From: Stenotrophomonas sp. 704A1
GTDB taxonomy: Bacteria; Pseudomonadota; Gammaproteobacteria; Xanthomonadales; Xanthomonadaceae
Length of the DNA: 64,000 nt
Direction: 5' to 3'
Assembly (NCBI RefSeq): GCF_030549525.1
Contig: NZ_CP130831.1
Coordinates: forward strand, 2,381,501-2,445,500
Both the position numbers and the translations under genes were made by a program. Below the pieces are notes generated by a model. That model saw only the letters and a program-made list of their open reading frames with translations. It searched no databases and was not told the origin of the DNA. Each line of letters starts with the position of its first letter. The stretch's first letter is position 1. This document shows, in pieces, positions 55,542-63,275 of the stretch.

Positions 55542-56062
55542 GACCTCCCCGCCGGTTCGGTCATCGCCCGCCGGCATACCGACAGCCCGCGTACCACATG
55601 CTTCTTCACCATGTGCGGTGAGACGCCCATGCGTTCGGCGATCTGCTTGTAGCTCAATCCATCGCGGTACTGCATGACCAGCACCGCCCGGGTGTGCTCG
55701 GGAAGGGTTCCCAGCAACGCCTGCAGGCGCTGGCGGCGCTGTTCGCGTTCGGCGGCATCTTCCACGCATTCCCCGCTGGCCAGGCTTTGGCCCGGGCCTT
55801 CGATCTCTTCGATGGACAGCGTCGACCAGCGCCGGCGCGCGGCCTGCTCGCGTGCCAGATTCTGGGCGACAGTGAACAGGTACGCTTCCGGGTTGGCGAT
55901 CGGCTCGCCCTTGCCTTCATGCGCACGCAGCAAGCGCAGATAGGTTTCCTGCACCAGGTCCTCGGCGTCCTGCCGCGCACCGCGCCGCACGAAGAAGCCG
56001 CGCAGCAGCGGCGCGTGGTCCTCGAACATGCGCGCCAGGCGCCGTCTTGCCTGCTCGGCCAC
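55538..56062 (-). CDS. FecI-type ECF sigma factor
   Basis: A 174-residue ECF sigma factor. Region 2: LLRGFFVRRGARQDAEDLVQETYLRLL. Region 4: LPEHTRAVLVMQYRDGLSYKQIAERMGVSPHMVKKHVVRGL. It starts at GTG 56062. With the downstream FecR and TonB-receptor genes it forms the standard cell-surface signalling trio, and it should activate the receptor operon when the ligand binds. Confidence 0.92.
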   Translation of the reverse strand: MAEQARRRLARMFEDHAPLLRGFFVRRGARQDAEDLVQETYLRLLRAHEGKGEPIANPEAYLFTVAQNLAREQAARRRWSTLSIEEIEGPGQSLASGECVEDAAEREQRRQRLQALLGTLPEHTRAVLVMQYRDGLSYKQIAERMGVSPHMVKKHVVRGLSVCRRAMTEPAGRS

Positions 56063-56139
56063 CTGCGTCGCCTTTACCCCCTGAAGTGCGCCGCAAGGTA
56101 AGCGTGCCGTATGACGCGTTCATGACGGCCGCCTCGCGG

Positions 56140-56970
56140 TCAGGCGCCGGTCCCCGCGCCGGCGTCGACCGGCAGCGGGCGGCGCGCTGTGTCGATCAGC
56201 TGCAGCACCACCGCCTTGCCGCTGCAGGCGGGCATCGCCCGCACCAGATTGCGCAGGAGCCGCAGATCCTGCATGTCGCCCAGTCGATCACTGAGGTGAT
56301 GCAGCGATCGGGCGGCCTTGCCGCGTTCCGCCCCTTCACGGGAACCTCCGGGGCGCAGCTTCATGTCCTTGAGCAGTTCCAGCTGCATGCGCAGCCGACG
56401 CGCGCGGCGGCGCCAGCGGTGCACGCCTTCCACGTCGTTGGCGCCCGCATCGCCCGCACGGGCGGCGGCCTTGCGGACCCGGCGCCGGGTCCGCTCCAGC
56501 CCGGCGCGGACGTCGCGCCGGCGCAGTGCGTGCCAAGGCTGGTCCTGCAGCTGCCGGGCGACGCGCCGCAGGGTCATGGCCCTGCGCTGCAGCCCGGGAT
56601 CACGCCGCAGCAGCTGATCGAGGATGCGGTCACGCCTGGCCGAGAGCAGGTCGATCACCGCCGCCCAGCCCGGTGCCGGGTGAAGCTGCTGCAGCCGCTG
56701 CGCCGCTTCCACCACGACATGCGCATCGCGTGCATCGGACAGGCTGACGCCCAGGCGGCGCAGCGTGGCATCCAGGTCCTGCAGATCGAACTCGGGATTG
56801 CGCACCAGCGCCAGCAGCGAACGCAGCTTCCTGATGTGCTTGCGGACGGAATGGATCGCGGCATGCGGATCGGCGAGCAGCGAAAGCTGCTGGAGTGCCT
56901 GCTGGCACTCACGCTGCGCGCGCTTGCTGATGATCGGCCCTGCAGCAACGGCTGGCATGGAGATATCCAT
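56140..56970 (-). CDS. CHAD-domain protein
   Basis: A 276-residue helical protein with the conserved histidine/arginine patterns of CHAD domains: HSVRKHIRKLRSLLALVR near the N-terminus and VHRWRRRARRLRMQLELL in the second half. CHAD domains bind polyphosphate. The highly basic helices support that. ATG 56970 is chosen because the domain starts soon after; no strong ribosome site is seen. It is upstream of the sigma gene on the same strand but separated by 77 bp. Confidence 0.85.
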   Translation of the reverse strand: MDISMPAVAAGPIISKRAQRECQQALQQLSLLADPHAAIHSVRKHIRKLRSLLALVRNPEFDLQDLDATLRRLGVSLSDARDAHVVVEAAQRLQQLHPAPGWAAVIDLLSARRDRILDQLLRRDPGLQRRAMTLRRVARQLQDQPWHALRRRDVRAGLERTRRRVRKAAARAGDAGANDVEGVHRWRRRARRLRMQLELLKDMKLRPGGSREGAERGKAARSLHHLSDRLGDMQDLRLLRNLVRAMPACSGKAVVLQLIDTARRPLPVDAGAGTGA

Positions 56971-57251
56971 CGCATGGGTGGGGTCGAGTGTACCCGCCGG
57001 CCGGGAAAGGGGCGTCAGGGACCCTCCGACAGCCACGGCACCCACCCTCGCAGACTTGCCGGTACCTCGCCATGGCCGTTGTAAGCCACACAACAGAGTG
57101 AGTCCCTTCCGAGTACTACTGGCCCGTTCGGCACCCCCCTAGATTGGCGGCTGGCCCATGGCCACTTCCGCCCTCCAGTGCTGGCGACGCCGCCAGGCCG
57201 CTGCGTGGGCGCCCGAAAATGACAACGGCAGCGTCTCTGCAGGAGTTCATC

Positions 57252-58169
57252 GTGAATCAGCAGCAGTACACCCAGGCCACCACACCCGTGCCACCCGACG
57301 AAGTGGTCCCGTCACGCTATGCAGTCAAGGTCGGCGACATCGAGGCCATCGTGATCAGCGATGGCGTGCTGTCCCCGCCTTCCGAATCCATGTCGACCAA
57401 CGCATCAGCGGAAGACCGGAACGCATGGCTGGACGGGATGTTCCTCGATCATGACGTCTTTGATTGGGCACTGAACACGCTGGTGGTCCGCAGCGGAAAC
57501 CAGACGATCCTGGTCGATACCGGGATCGGGCTGCAGGTGCCGGACTTCACCCGCGCCGGTCGGTTCGGCCAGCGGTTGCACGCCGCGGGGATCGACCTGG
57601 CCGAGGTCACGGATGTGGTACTGACCCACATGCACTTCGACCATGTCGGCGGCCTGCTCATCGACGGGGTGAAGGAACGGGTGCGCCCCGACCTGAAGAT
57701 CCATGCCTCCTCGATGGAGGCTGCGTTCTGGAAAGATCCCGATTTCACACGCACGGGAATGCCCCCGGAGCTGGCACGGATCGCGCGCGATGCCGCGCGT
57801 CAGTTCCTGGAACGGTACGGCAGCATGCTGCAGCTGTTCGATCAGGAGACCACCATTGCGCCGGGTGTCACTGCCGCGCGGACCGGCGGCCACACGCCCG
57901 GGCACAGCGTGGTGCGGCTGCAGTCCAAGGGCGAGCGCCTGATGTTTGCCGGCGATGCCATCTTCCCGGTGTCCTTCGATCATCCGGAATGGCACAACGG
58001 CTTTGAACACGACCCTGAAGAGGCAACCCGGGTCAGGCTCGAGCTGCTGAGGGAGCTGGTCGACACCCGGGCCTGGCTCACCGCCACGCACATGCCCTTC
58101 CCTTCGCTCGGGCGGGTGGCTGCAGCGGGCGAACTGTTCCGCTGGGTCCCAGCCTGGTGGGACTACTAG
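57252..58169 (+). CDS. metallo-beta-lactamase-fold hydrolase 1
   Basis: A 305-residue MBL-fold enzyme. Zinc ligands: THMHFDHVGG, GGHTPGHS, FAGDAIFPV and THMPFPS. GTG 57252 is preferred because AGGAG lies 6 nt upstream; ATG 57219 is possible. The fold includes quorum-signal lactonases and many other hydrolases, and the substrate cannot be told. It is a close paralogue of the partial gene at 63276-64000 (shared ITHMH-DH-GGLL-DGVKER, GFEHDPEE). Confidence 0.88.
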   Translation: MNQQQYTQATTPVPPDEVVPSRYAVKVGDIEAIVISDGVLSPPSESMSTNASAEDRNAWLDGMFLDHDVFDWALNTLVVRSGNQTILVDTGIGLQVPDFTRAGRFGQRLHAAGIDLAEVTDVVLTHMHFDHVGGLLIDGVKERVRPDLKIHASSMEAAFWKDPDFTRTGMPPELARIARDAARQFLERYGSMLQLFDQETTIAPGVTAARTGGHTPGHSVVRLQSKGERLMFAGDAIFPVSFDHPEWHNGFEHDPEEATRVRLELLRELVDTRAWLTATHMPFPSLGRVAAAGELFRWVPAWWDY

Positions 58170-58197
58170 TCGATCGATCGCAGGCCCGCCTCGAAGA

Positions 58198-58223
58198 GTC
58201 CCGCGGCACGCCGCGGGACCTTT
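58198..58223 (+). terminator. intrinsic terminator after MBL hydrolase 1
   Basis: A 9-bp stem GTCCCGCGG / CCGCGGGAC with loop CACG followed by CTTT, 29 nt after the stop codon and between convergent genes. Confidence 0.6.
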
Positions 58224-58274
58224 CCTGTCCCGGCCAGGGGGCGCGCTGGCGGCCATCCCCCTGCGCGCCGCGGA

Positions 58275-58772
58275 TCAGTCGACCTGCACACGGACCACGT
58301 GCACGATGCCGCCGTGGAACATCTTGGCGTAGGGACAGACGCGCTCGGTATTGCGCACCAGCTCGCCGGCCAGGATCGGATCCATGCCCTGCAGGTAGAC
58401 GGTGATCTCGGCGGTCAGCATGTAGAAGCCATCCACCGGGTCGCGTGCAAACGTCACCGCCGCCTCCACGACCGGATCGCGCAGTTGCATGCCCGACCGC
58501 TTGGCCAGCAGGACCATGGCGCCGTGGAAGCAGCCGGCATAGCCCGCCGCCAGCAGCTGCTCCGGGTTGGTTCCGCCGCCCGGGCCGCCGAGCTCGGGCG
58601 GCAGCCTGAGATCCAGCTGCAGTGCGCCGTCGGAAGAGCGCACTTCGCCGGACGCGCGACCGTGCTGTGCCTCCCCGCCTGAGACCCGGACACGCCCGGT
58701 GTAGAGGGGGGATTGTTCATCGCCCTTGTAGCGGTCGAGCATGCTGGTCGGGGGCGGAATCAAGTCAGTCAT
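58275..58772 (-). CDS. OsmC/Ohr-family peroxidase
   Basis: A 165-residue OsmC-fold thiol peroxidase. Catalytic cysteines are Cys81 (GYAGCFHGAM) and Cys146 (ERVCPYAK), with family segments TNPEQLLAAGYAG and LDLRLPPELGG. These enzymes reduce organic hydroperoxides. ATG 58772 is the natural start. It lies downstream of the SDR gene on the same strand. Confidence 0.9.
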   Translation of the reverse strand: MTDLIPPPTSMLDRYKGDEQSPLYTGRVRVSGGEAQHGRASGEVRSSDGALQLDLRLPPELGGPGGGTNPEQLLAAGYAGCFHGAMVLLAKRSGMQLRDPVVEAAVTFARDPVDGFYMLTAEITVYLQGMDPILAGELVRNTERVCPYAKMFHGGIVHVVRVQVD

Positions 58773-58822
58773 CGCAGCTCCATGGCCTGTTTGAGTGGAG
58801 TTGACCGAAGCTTCGGGCACGC

Positions 58823-59590
58823 TCAGGCCGACGATGCATGCACTGCGGCGCGGGTGGTCAGCCAGCTTTCAAAGGCATGCTTCCCCAGCCAGGCACGCCC
58901 CACGGGCACGAGTGTATCCTCGGCCAGCCGCGCGCCGAAGTAGCGGGCCTGGCTGTCCTCGGCCACGGGGCGGGTATCCCCGGTGGCGCGCAGGAATCGC
59001 TGCACCAGATTCAACAGGGGCGTGCGGTCGGGGCCAGCGATCTCCACCAGGCCATAGGCCGGTGGCTGCAGCGCGATGCGCGCGACCGCCTCGGCAACAT
59101 CCTCGCTTGCGATCGGCTGCACCATCGCCATCGGCAGGCGAATGCGCTGTGCATCGCCGGCAGACTGGACAATGCTGGGGATGAACTCGAAGAACTGGGT
59201 CGAGTGGATGATCGTGTACGGAACCCCGGATTCCCTGACCAGGCGTTCCTGCGCGATCTTGCCCCTGAAGTAGGCGCTCGAACTCAGCCGGTCCGTGCCG
59301 ACCACGGACAGCACCACGTGGTGCCGGACGCGCTGCTCTTTCGCCAATGCCAGCAGGTTGTGGCCGGCCGTCTGGAAGAACGACAGCACGTCCTGGTCTT
59401 CGAACGAAGGCGGGTTGCTCAGGTCGACGACCACTTCAGCCTGGGACATGACAGCGGCCAGGCCCTCCCCGCTGAGCACATCGACTCCGGTGGACGGGGC
59501 TGCAGCAATGGCCTCGTGGCCAGCCGCTGCCAGCCGTTGCACCACTCCGCGACCGATTCTTCCGGTGCCTCCGATGACCACGATCTTCAT
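58823..59590 (-). CDS. NmrA-like SDR / NAD(P)-binding protein
   Basis: A 255-residue atypical short-chain dehydrogenase. The Rossmann motif IVVIGGTGRIGRGVVQRLAAAGH begins the protein, and VVLSVVGTDRLSSSAYFRGKIAQERLVRESGVPYTIIHSTQFFEF is typical of the NmrA/YtfG group. ATG 59590 has AGGAG 7 nt upstream. ECF41-type sigma factors are often found with such oxidoreductase genes, and one is encoded at 61266. Confidence 0.87.
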   Translation of the reverse strand: MKIVVIGGTGRIGRGVVQRLAAAGHEAIAAAPSTGVDVLSGEGLAAVMSQAEVVVDLSNPPSFEDQDVLSFFQTAGHNLLALAKEQRVRHHVVLSVVGTDRLSSSAYFRGKIAQERLVRESGVPYTIIHSTQFFEFIPSIVQSAGDAQRIRLPMAMVQPIASEDVAEAVARIALQPPAYGLVEIAGPDRTPLLNLVQRFLRATGDTRPVAEDSQARYFGARLAEDTLVPVGRAWLGKHAFESWLTTRAAVHASSA

Positions 59591-59710
59591 GGCGACGCTC
59601 CTCTGCTGGACAGACATGGACGGGTAGTCGTACCGAGTCTAGGCAGCCTGCTTGCGATCCAGTAGTCGCGTATTGGTACGAGGAGTGTTGATCTGCAGGC
59701 ACCGCTGGCA

Positions 59711-60745
59711 TCACGCCGTCGCTGCAGCCAGGGCCGCACCGGACGCATTGGCCGATTGCGCGGCCTGCCAGTGCGAGATGACATCCAGGTCGAGTTCCCT
59801 GACGTAGCGCGTACTGAAATCCACGAAAGCGCGGATCCGCTTCGGCAGCTGGTGGCGGCTCAGGTAGCAGAGATAGTGCCCCTGGTCGAGGGGGGCGAAT
59901 CCATCCAGGCAGGTCACCATCGTCCCGTCGCGCAGCGCGTCCCCCACCTGGTAGCTCGGCAGCTGGGCGATGCCGTGCCCCTCCAGCACCGCGCGGAAGA
60001 CCAGCTCGGGATCATCGAAGACCAGCGTGGTCTGCGGCGTTGCCACCACGGAACGCCCGGCTGCGCGGAACTCCCATCGCTGCAGCCGGGCATCGGCCGT
60101 GCGCATGCCGATGCACACATGGTCAGCCAGCTGCTCTACGGTCAGCGGAACCCCGTTCGCACGCTGGTAGTCCCGCGAAGCGCAGACCACCCGTTGCATC
60201 GGCACCAGATGCTTGGCGACGACATGACTGTCCTCCAGCAGGCCGTCGCGGAACGCGACGTCGACCCGGTCACCCACCAGGTTGGGGACCCCGTCCTCCA
60301 GCACCAGCTCCAGCGATACGTCCGGGAACTCGTTGCGGAACGCGGACAGCAGCGGTGCGACGATCCTGCGGCCGAACCCATGCGACGCGCTGACCCGCAG
60401 GTGCCCGCGCGGCGGCCCGTCGTGCAGGTCGCGCATGCCGTCCAGTGCCCGGAGAATGCTGGCCACGCCCGGGCTGCACCCTTCATAGAACAGTTCACCT
60501 TCCCGGGTCAGCGTGGTTTCGCGGGTCGTCCGCAGGAACAGGCGGACGCCCAGCTGGCACTCGAGCTTCTGTACGGCCCGGCTGACCGCCGAGCGGCCGA
60601 TGCCCAGCCGATCGCCCGCCCGCCCGAAGCTGCCCTCCTCGGCAACTGCGATGAAGGCCAGCACGCCAGCGTAGCTGGTGGAGAACGAGGTGCCGAGCGA
60701 ATCCCGTCCGTCACGATTCGAAGAGTGCGGCTGCAGTGCGGTCAT
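59711..60745 (-). CDS. LysR-family regulator, coupled to a sigma-region-4-like gene
   Basis: A 344-residue LysR regulator. The helix-turn-helix is FIAVAEEGSFGRAGDRLGIGRSAVSRAVQKLE, preceded by an unusual 25-residue extension; the effector domain follows (LRVSASHGFGRRIVAPLLSAF). ATG 60745 overlaps the stop of the upstream sigma-like gene by 4 nt (ATGA). It probably controls the SDR and OsmC genes downstream. An inverted repeat TCGTACC/GGTACGA (59628-59634, 59675-59681) before the SDR gene may be its site. Confidence 0.88.
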   Translation of the reverse strand: MTALQPHSSNRDGRDSLGTSFSTSYAGVLAFIAVAEEGSFGRAGDRLGIGRSAVSRAVQKLECQLGVRLFLRTTRETTLTREGELFYEGCSPGVASILRALDGMRDLHDGPPRGHLRVSASHGFGRRIVAPLLSAFRNEFPDVSLELVLEDGVPNLVGDRVDVAFRDGLLEDSHVVAKHLVPMQRVVCASRDYQRANGVPLTVEQLADHVCIGMRTADARLQRWEFRAAGRSVVATPQTTLVFDDPELVFRAVLEGHGIAQLPSYQVGDALRDGTMVTCLDGFAPLDQGHYLCYLSRHQLPKRIRAFVDFSTRYVRELDLDVISHWQAAQSANASGAALAAATA

Positions 60746-60993
60746 GAGTGGTCGGGCTCCGTGGGGTGGGGATGCGCGTTCAGGCAGGTCCGTGCGAAGG
60801 CCAGGCGGCTGCGGCATTCGGCCACGCTCAGATGAAGCAGCGGTGCGATGTCCTCGACCTGCAGGCCGAGCGCATCGTGCAGCAGCAGCGCCCTGGCATC
60901 GGCGGGAAGCGTGGCGATCAGGTCCAGGAAGTGCTGCCACACGCGCTCGCTGGCGGGGATCGATGCGGCGTGTTGGGAGGATGTATCGTCCAT
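60742..60993 (-). CDS. sigma-70 region-4-only protein
   Basis: An 83-residue protein resembling only the DNA-binding region 4 of ECF sigma factors (FLDLIATLPADARALLLHDALGLQVEDIAPLLHLSVAECRSRLAFARTCL). No region 2 exists in any frame upstream. ATG 60993 is the most likely start. It is translationally coupled to the LysR gene. It may be a remnant, a competitor for -35 elements or a small regulator; its function is unknown. Confidence 0.7.
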   Translation of the reverse strand: MDDTSSQHAASIPASERVWQHFLDLIATLPADARALLLHDALGLQVEDIAPLLHLSVAECRSRLAFARTCLNAHPHPTEPDHS

Positions 60994-61229
60994 GCCGGTT
61001 AGACGGACTACCGGCAGGGGCTGTGACAGCGGGTGGGTGGGGGTGGCGAAACGCCGGCGGGCCTGCCCAGGCCGGTCCAGCGGCGGCGCGGCCCATGCCC
61101 GCACTGCGCACTGCACGAAGGCCGGGCGCAGGTTGCAGGGGCCTGGCTGCCCCTGCACACCGTACTCCCCCGCACTGAGCGCACCACCGCCCATCCGCGC
61201 CCGGCGGCAGCCGCGGACGTGCGCGGAGG

Positions 61230-61256
61230 TGTCACAATGCAGCCTGCCCATCCGTC
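61230..61256 (+). promoter_or_regulatory. ECF41-type promoter of the sigma gene
   Basis: TGTCACA (61230-61236), a 16-bp spacer and CGTC (61253-61256) exactly match the known ECF41 promoter consensus. Transcription would start only a few bases before the ATG at 61266, so the mRNA would be almost leaderless. Confidence 0.75.
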
Positions 61257-61265
61257 TGCCTGTGC

Positions 61266-62153
61266 ATGGAAGACCCTACTGCACTGTTCATGCGACTGCG
61301 CCCTCGCCTGCTTGGCATCGCCTACCGGATGCTGGGCTCGGCGGCGGAGGCGGAAGATGTCGTGCAGGACGTCTGGTTGCGCTGGCATGGCACGGATCCG
61401 GACCAGATCGCGTGTCATGAGGCGTGGCTGGTGACCACGACCGTGCGGCGTGCGGTCGACGACCTGCGGCTGGTCCGCCATGCACGGGAAACGTACATCG
61501 GCACGTGGCTGCCTGAGCCGGTACTCACCGAAGCGCCCGCCACGCCCGAATCGGTGCTGGAGAGTGCCAACGATCTTTCCGTTGCCTTCCTCAGTGTCCT
61601 GGAACGGTTGGCACCGGAGGCCCGGGCGGCCTTCCTGCTGCATGACATCTTCGACCAGGACTACGCCCAGGTTGCGCGGACCCTGGAAAAGTCGGAGGCC
61701 GCCTGCCGCCAGATCGTGCATCGTGCCCGACAGCAGCTGCGCAGCGAGCGTCGGCGTTACGTCGTTCCCGAGGACGTCCACCGCCGCTTGATGCAGCAGT
61801 TTGCCGCTGCAGTGATATCCGGGGATCTCAAGCTGATGAAGGCGTTGATGCACGACTCGGCGATCCTGCTGGGTGATGGTGGCGGCGTCGTGCCCACTTT
61901 CCCCCGCCCGCTTCTGGGGGGCGCCCGGATCGCCCACCTCTTCTATGCACCACAGCTGCGCCATGCGCATCGGATGCGGATCGAGCCGCGGTTCCTCAAT
62001 GGCCGCCTGGGGCTGCTCCGTTACTTCGACGGGCAACTGGAATCGGCCATGGCATTCGATACCGACGGCAGCCGGATCATCGAAGTGCTGGTGCAACGCA
62101 ACCCCCACAAGCTCTCGCGCATCGTGGGCAATACGCCCGCGCAGCTCTGCTAG
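61266..62153 (+). CDS. ECF41-type sigma factor with SnoaL-like C-terminal domain
   Basis: A 295-residue sigma factor. Region 2: LRPRLLGIAYRMLGSAAEAEDVVQDVWLRW. Region 4: LERLAPEARAAFLLHDIFDQDYAQVARTLEKSEAACRQIVHRAR. An extension of about 110 residues of SnoaL-like fold follows, with DGGGVVPTFPRPLLG corresponding to the DGGGK motif of ECF41 proteins (Val replaces Lys). The extension autoregulates the sigma factor in this group. The matching promoter just upstream indicates autoregulation. It is divergent from the sigma-region-4/LysR pair. Confidence 0.92.
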   Translation: MEDPTALFMRLRPRLLGIAYRMLGSAAEAEDVVQDVWLRWHGTDPDQIACHEAWLVTTTVRRAVDDLRLVRHARETYIGTWLPEPVLTEAPATPESVLESANDLSVAFLSVLERLAPEARAAFLLHDIFDQDYAQVARTLEKSEAACRQIVHRARQQLRSERRRYVVPEDVHRRLMQQFAAAVISGDLKLMKALMHDSAILLGDGGGVVPTFPRPLLGGARIAHLFYAPQLRHAHRMRIEPRFLNGRLGLLRYFDGQLESAMAFDTDGSRIIEVLVQRNPHKLSRIVGNTPAQLC

Positions 62154-62192
62154 CGGCCACGCCGGCGGCCCTGCAGCGGCATCGGCCCGGCA

Positions 62193-63149
62193 TCACGCAT
62201 GCCCGCCGGCCCTGCGCAGTTCCCTCTCGGCCAATGCGATGACCGAAGTGCCGGGATCCGCGTTGTCGGCGTGATGCATCCGCGTCCGGTCAAGCTTCGC
62301 CGCATTGGCAAGTACGAGATAGAGCCAGACCAGCACGGTGGAGAGGGGGACGATGGCCCAGCAGGCGATCGCGCGGATGGGATGGTCGTCGAACAGGACC
62401 AGCGGCCCCATGGCATCGATCAGGCCGAACGGCATCAGCAGGATCAGGACAACCAGCAGCAGTGCCTCGGCCCTGGCGGCAACACAGGGGGCCAGCGGTT
62501 GCATGCGCTCTTCGGCCGCCTCCAGCCGCTGGAGTTCATGCAGCAGGCGGTGAAGCTCCAGGAAGATGGAGGGCGAGATGACATCCTTGCCCAGAAGCGC
62601 TCGCAACGACTCGCACTGCAGCGTCAGGATCTCCTGCGAGGGCCTGGCCGCCGCCAGGATCCGCTCGCGTTCGCAGGGACCCACGTAGGACCCCAGCTTG
62701 CGCTCAAGACGCAGCCGCTCCCGCTGCAGCATTGCCCTCGCTGCGGGAAGGCCGCGCGATGGCTGGCCGGCATGTGCATGGGCCTGCCGCCGTTGATATC
62801 CCAGCGCGGCAAGCCAGGCCAGGTGGCGTTCGGCCAACGCGTCAGCGGGATCCATCGCCTGCGACGAATGCCGCGCGAGCAGCATCCAGCTGCGACTGGT
62901 GGCCATGACCGACGCCCCGTGGCTGCGCGCCTGCAGGGATCGCGCGTGCCCTCGGATGAGCCTGGCAGCAAGGACGATGGCCAGGGTCAGCGCGATCGTG
63001 GCCACCACATCCCACGGCATGCGGATCCACAGCGATTCGGTGCCCATGTACAGCGCCACCACCGCTGCGGCATGCAGCAGCGGCAGCAGAAGCACATGAT
63101 GTGTCCGCCATCTCATCGGAAAGCGCTCCGCCATTGCTGCGACTGCCAT
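62193..63149 (-). CDS. bestrophin-like membrane protein
   Basis: A 318-residue membrane protein starting at ATG 63149 (GGAGG 6 nt upstream). It has two N-terminal helices (VLLLPLLHAAAVVALYMG, VVATIALTLAIVLAARLI), a long helical middle part and two C-terminal helices. ALLLVVLILLMPFGLIDAMGPL followed by a wall of hydrophobics and a cytoplasmic tail matches the layout of bacterial bestrophin anion channels (YneE-like). The assignment rests on layout and the PFGL-D segment only. Confidence 0.65.
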   Translation of the reverse strand: MAVAAMAERFPMRWRTHHVLLLPLLHAAAVVALYMGTESLWIRMPWDVVATIALTLAIVLAARLIRGHARSLQARSHGASVMATSRSWMLLARHSSQAMDPADALAERHLAWLAALGYQRRQAHAHAGQPSRGLPAARAMLQRERLRLERKLGSYVGPCERERILAAARPSQEILTLQCESLRALLGKDVISPSIFLELHRLLHELQRLEAAEERMQPLAPCVAARAEALLLVVLILLMPFGLIDAMGPLVLFDDHPIRAIACWAIVPLSTVLVWLYLVLANAAKLDRTRMHHADNADPGTSVIALAERELRRAGGHA

Positions 63150-63275
63150 TTCCCACCTCCCTGGGCCGTGCCAGGCGCACGCGGCGTTGCTGGCACGACC
63201 GACCTCACTCGGATTGGCGTGGTCCGCAGGACGGTGCCCCGCGCTGCTGCAGGGCATCCAGTCCCATGGACGTTC

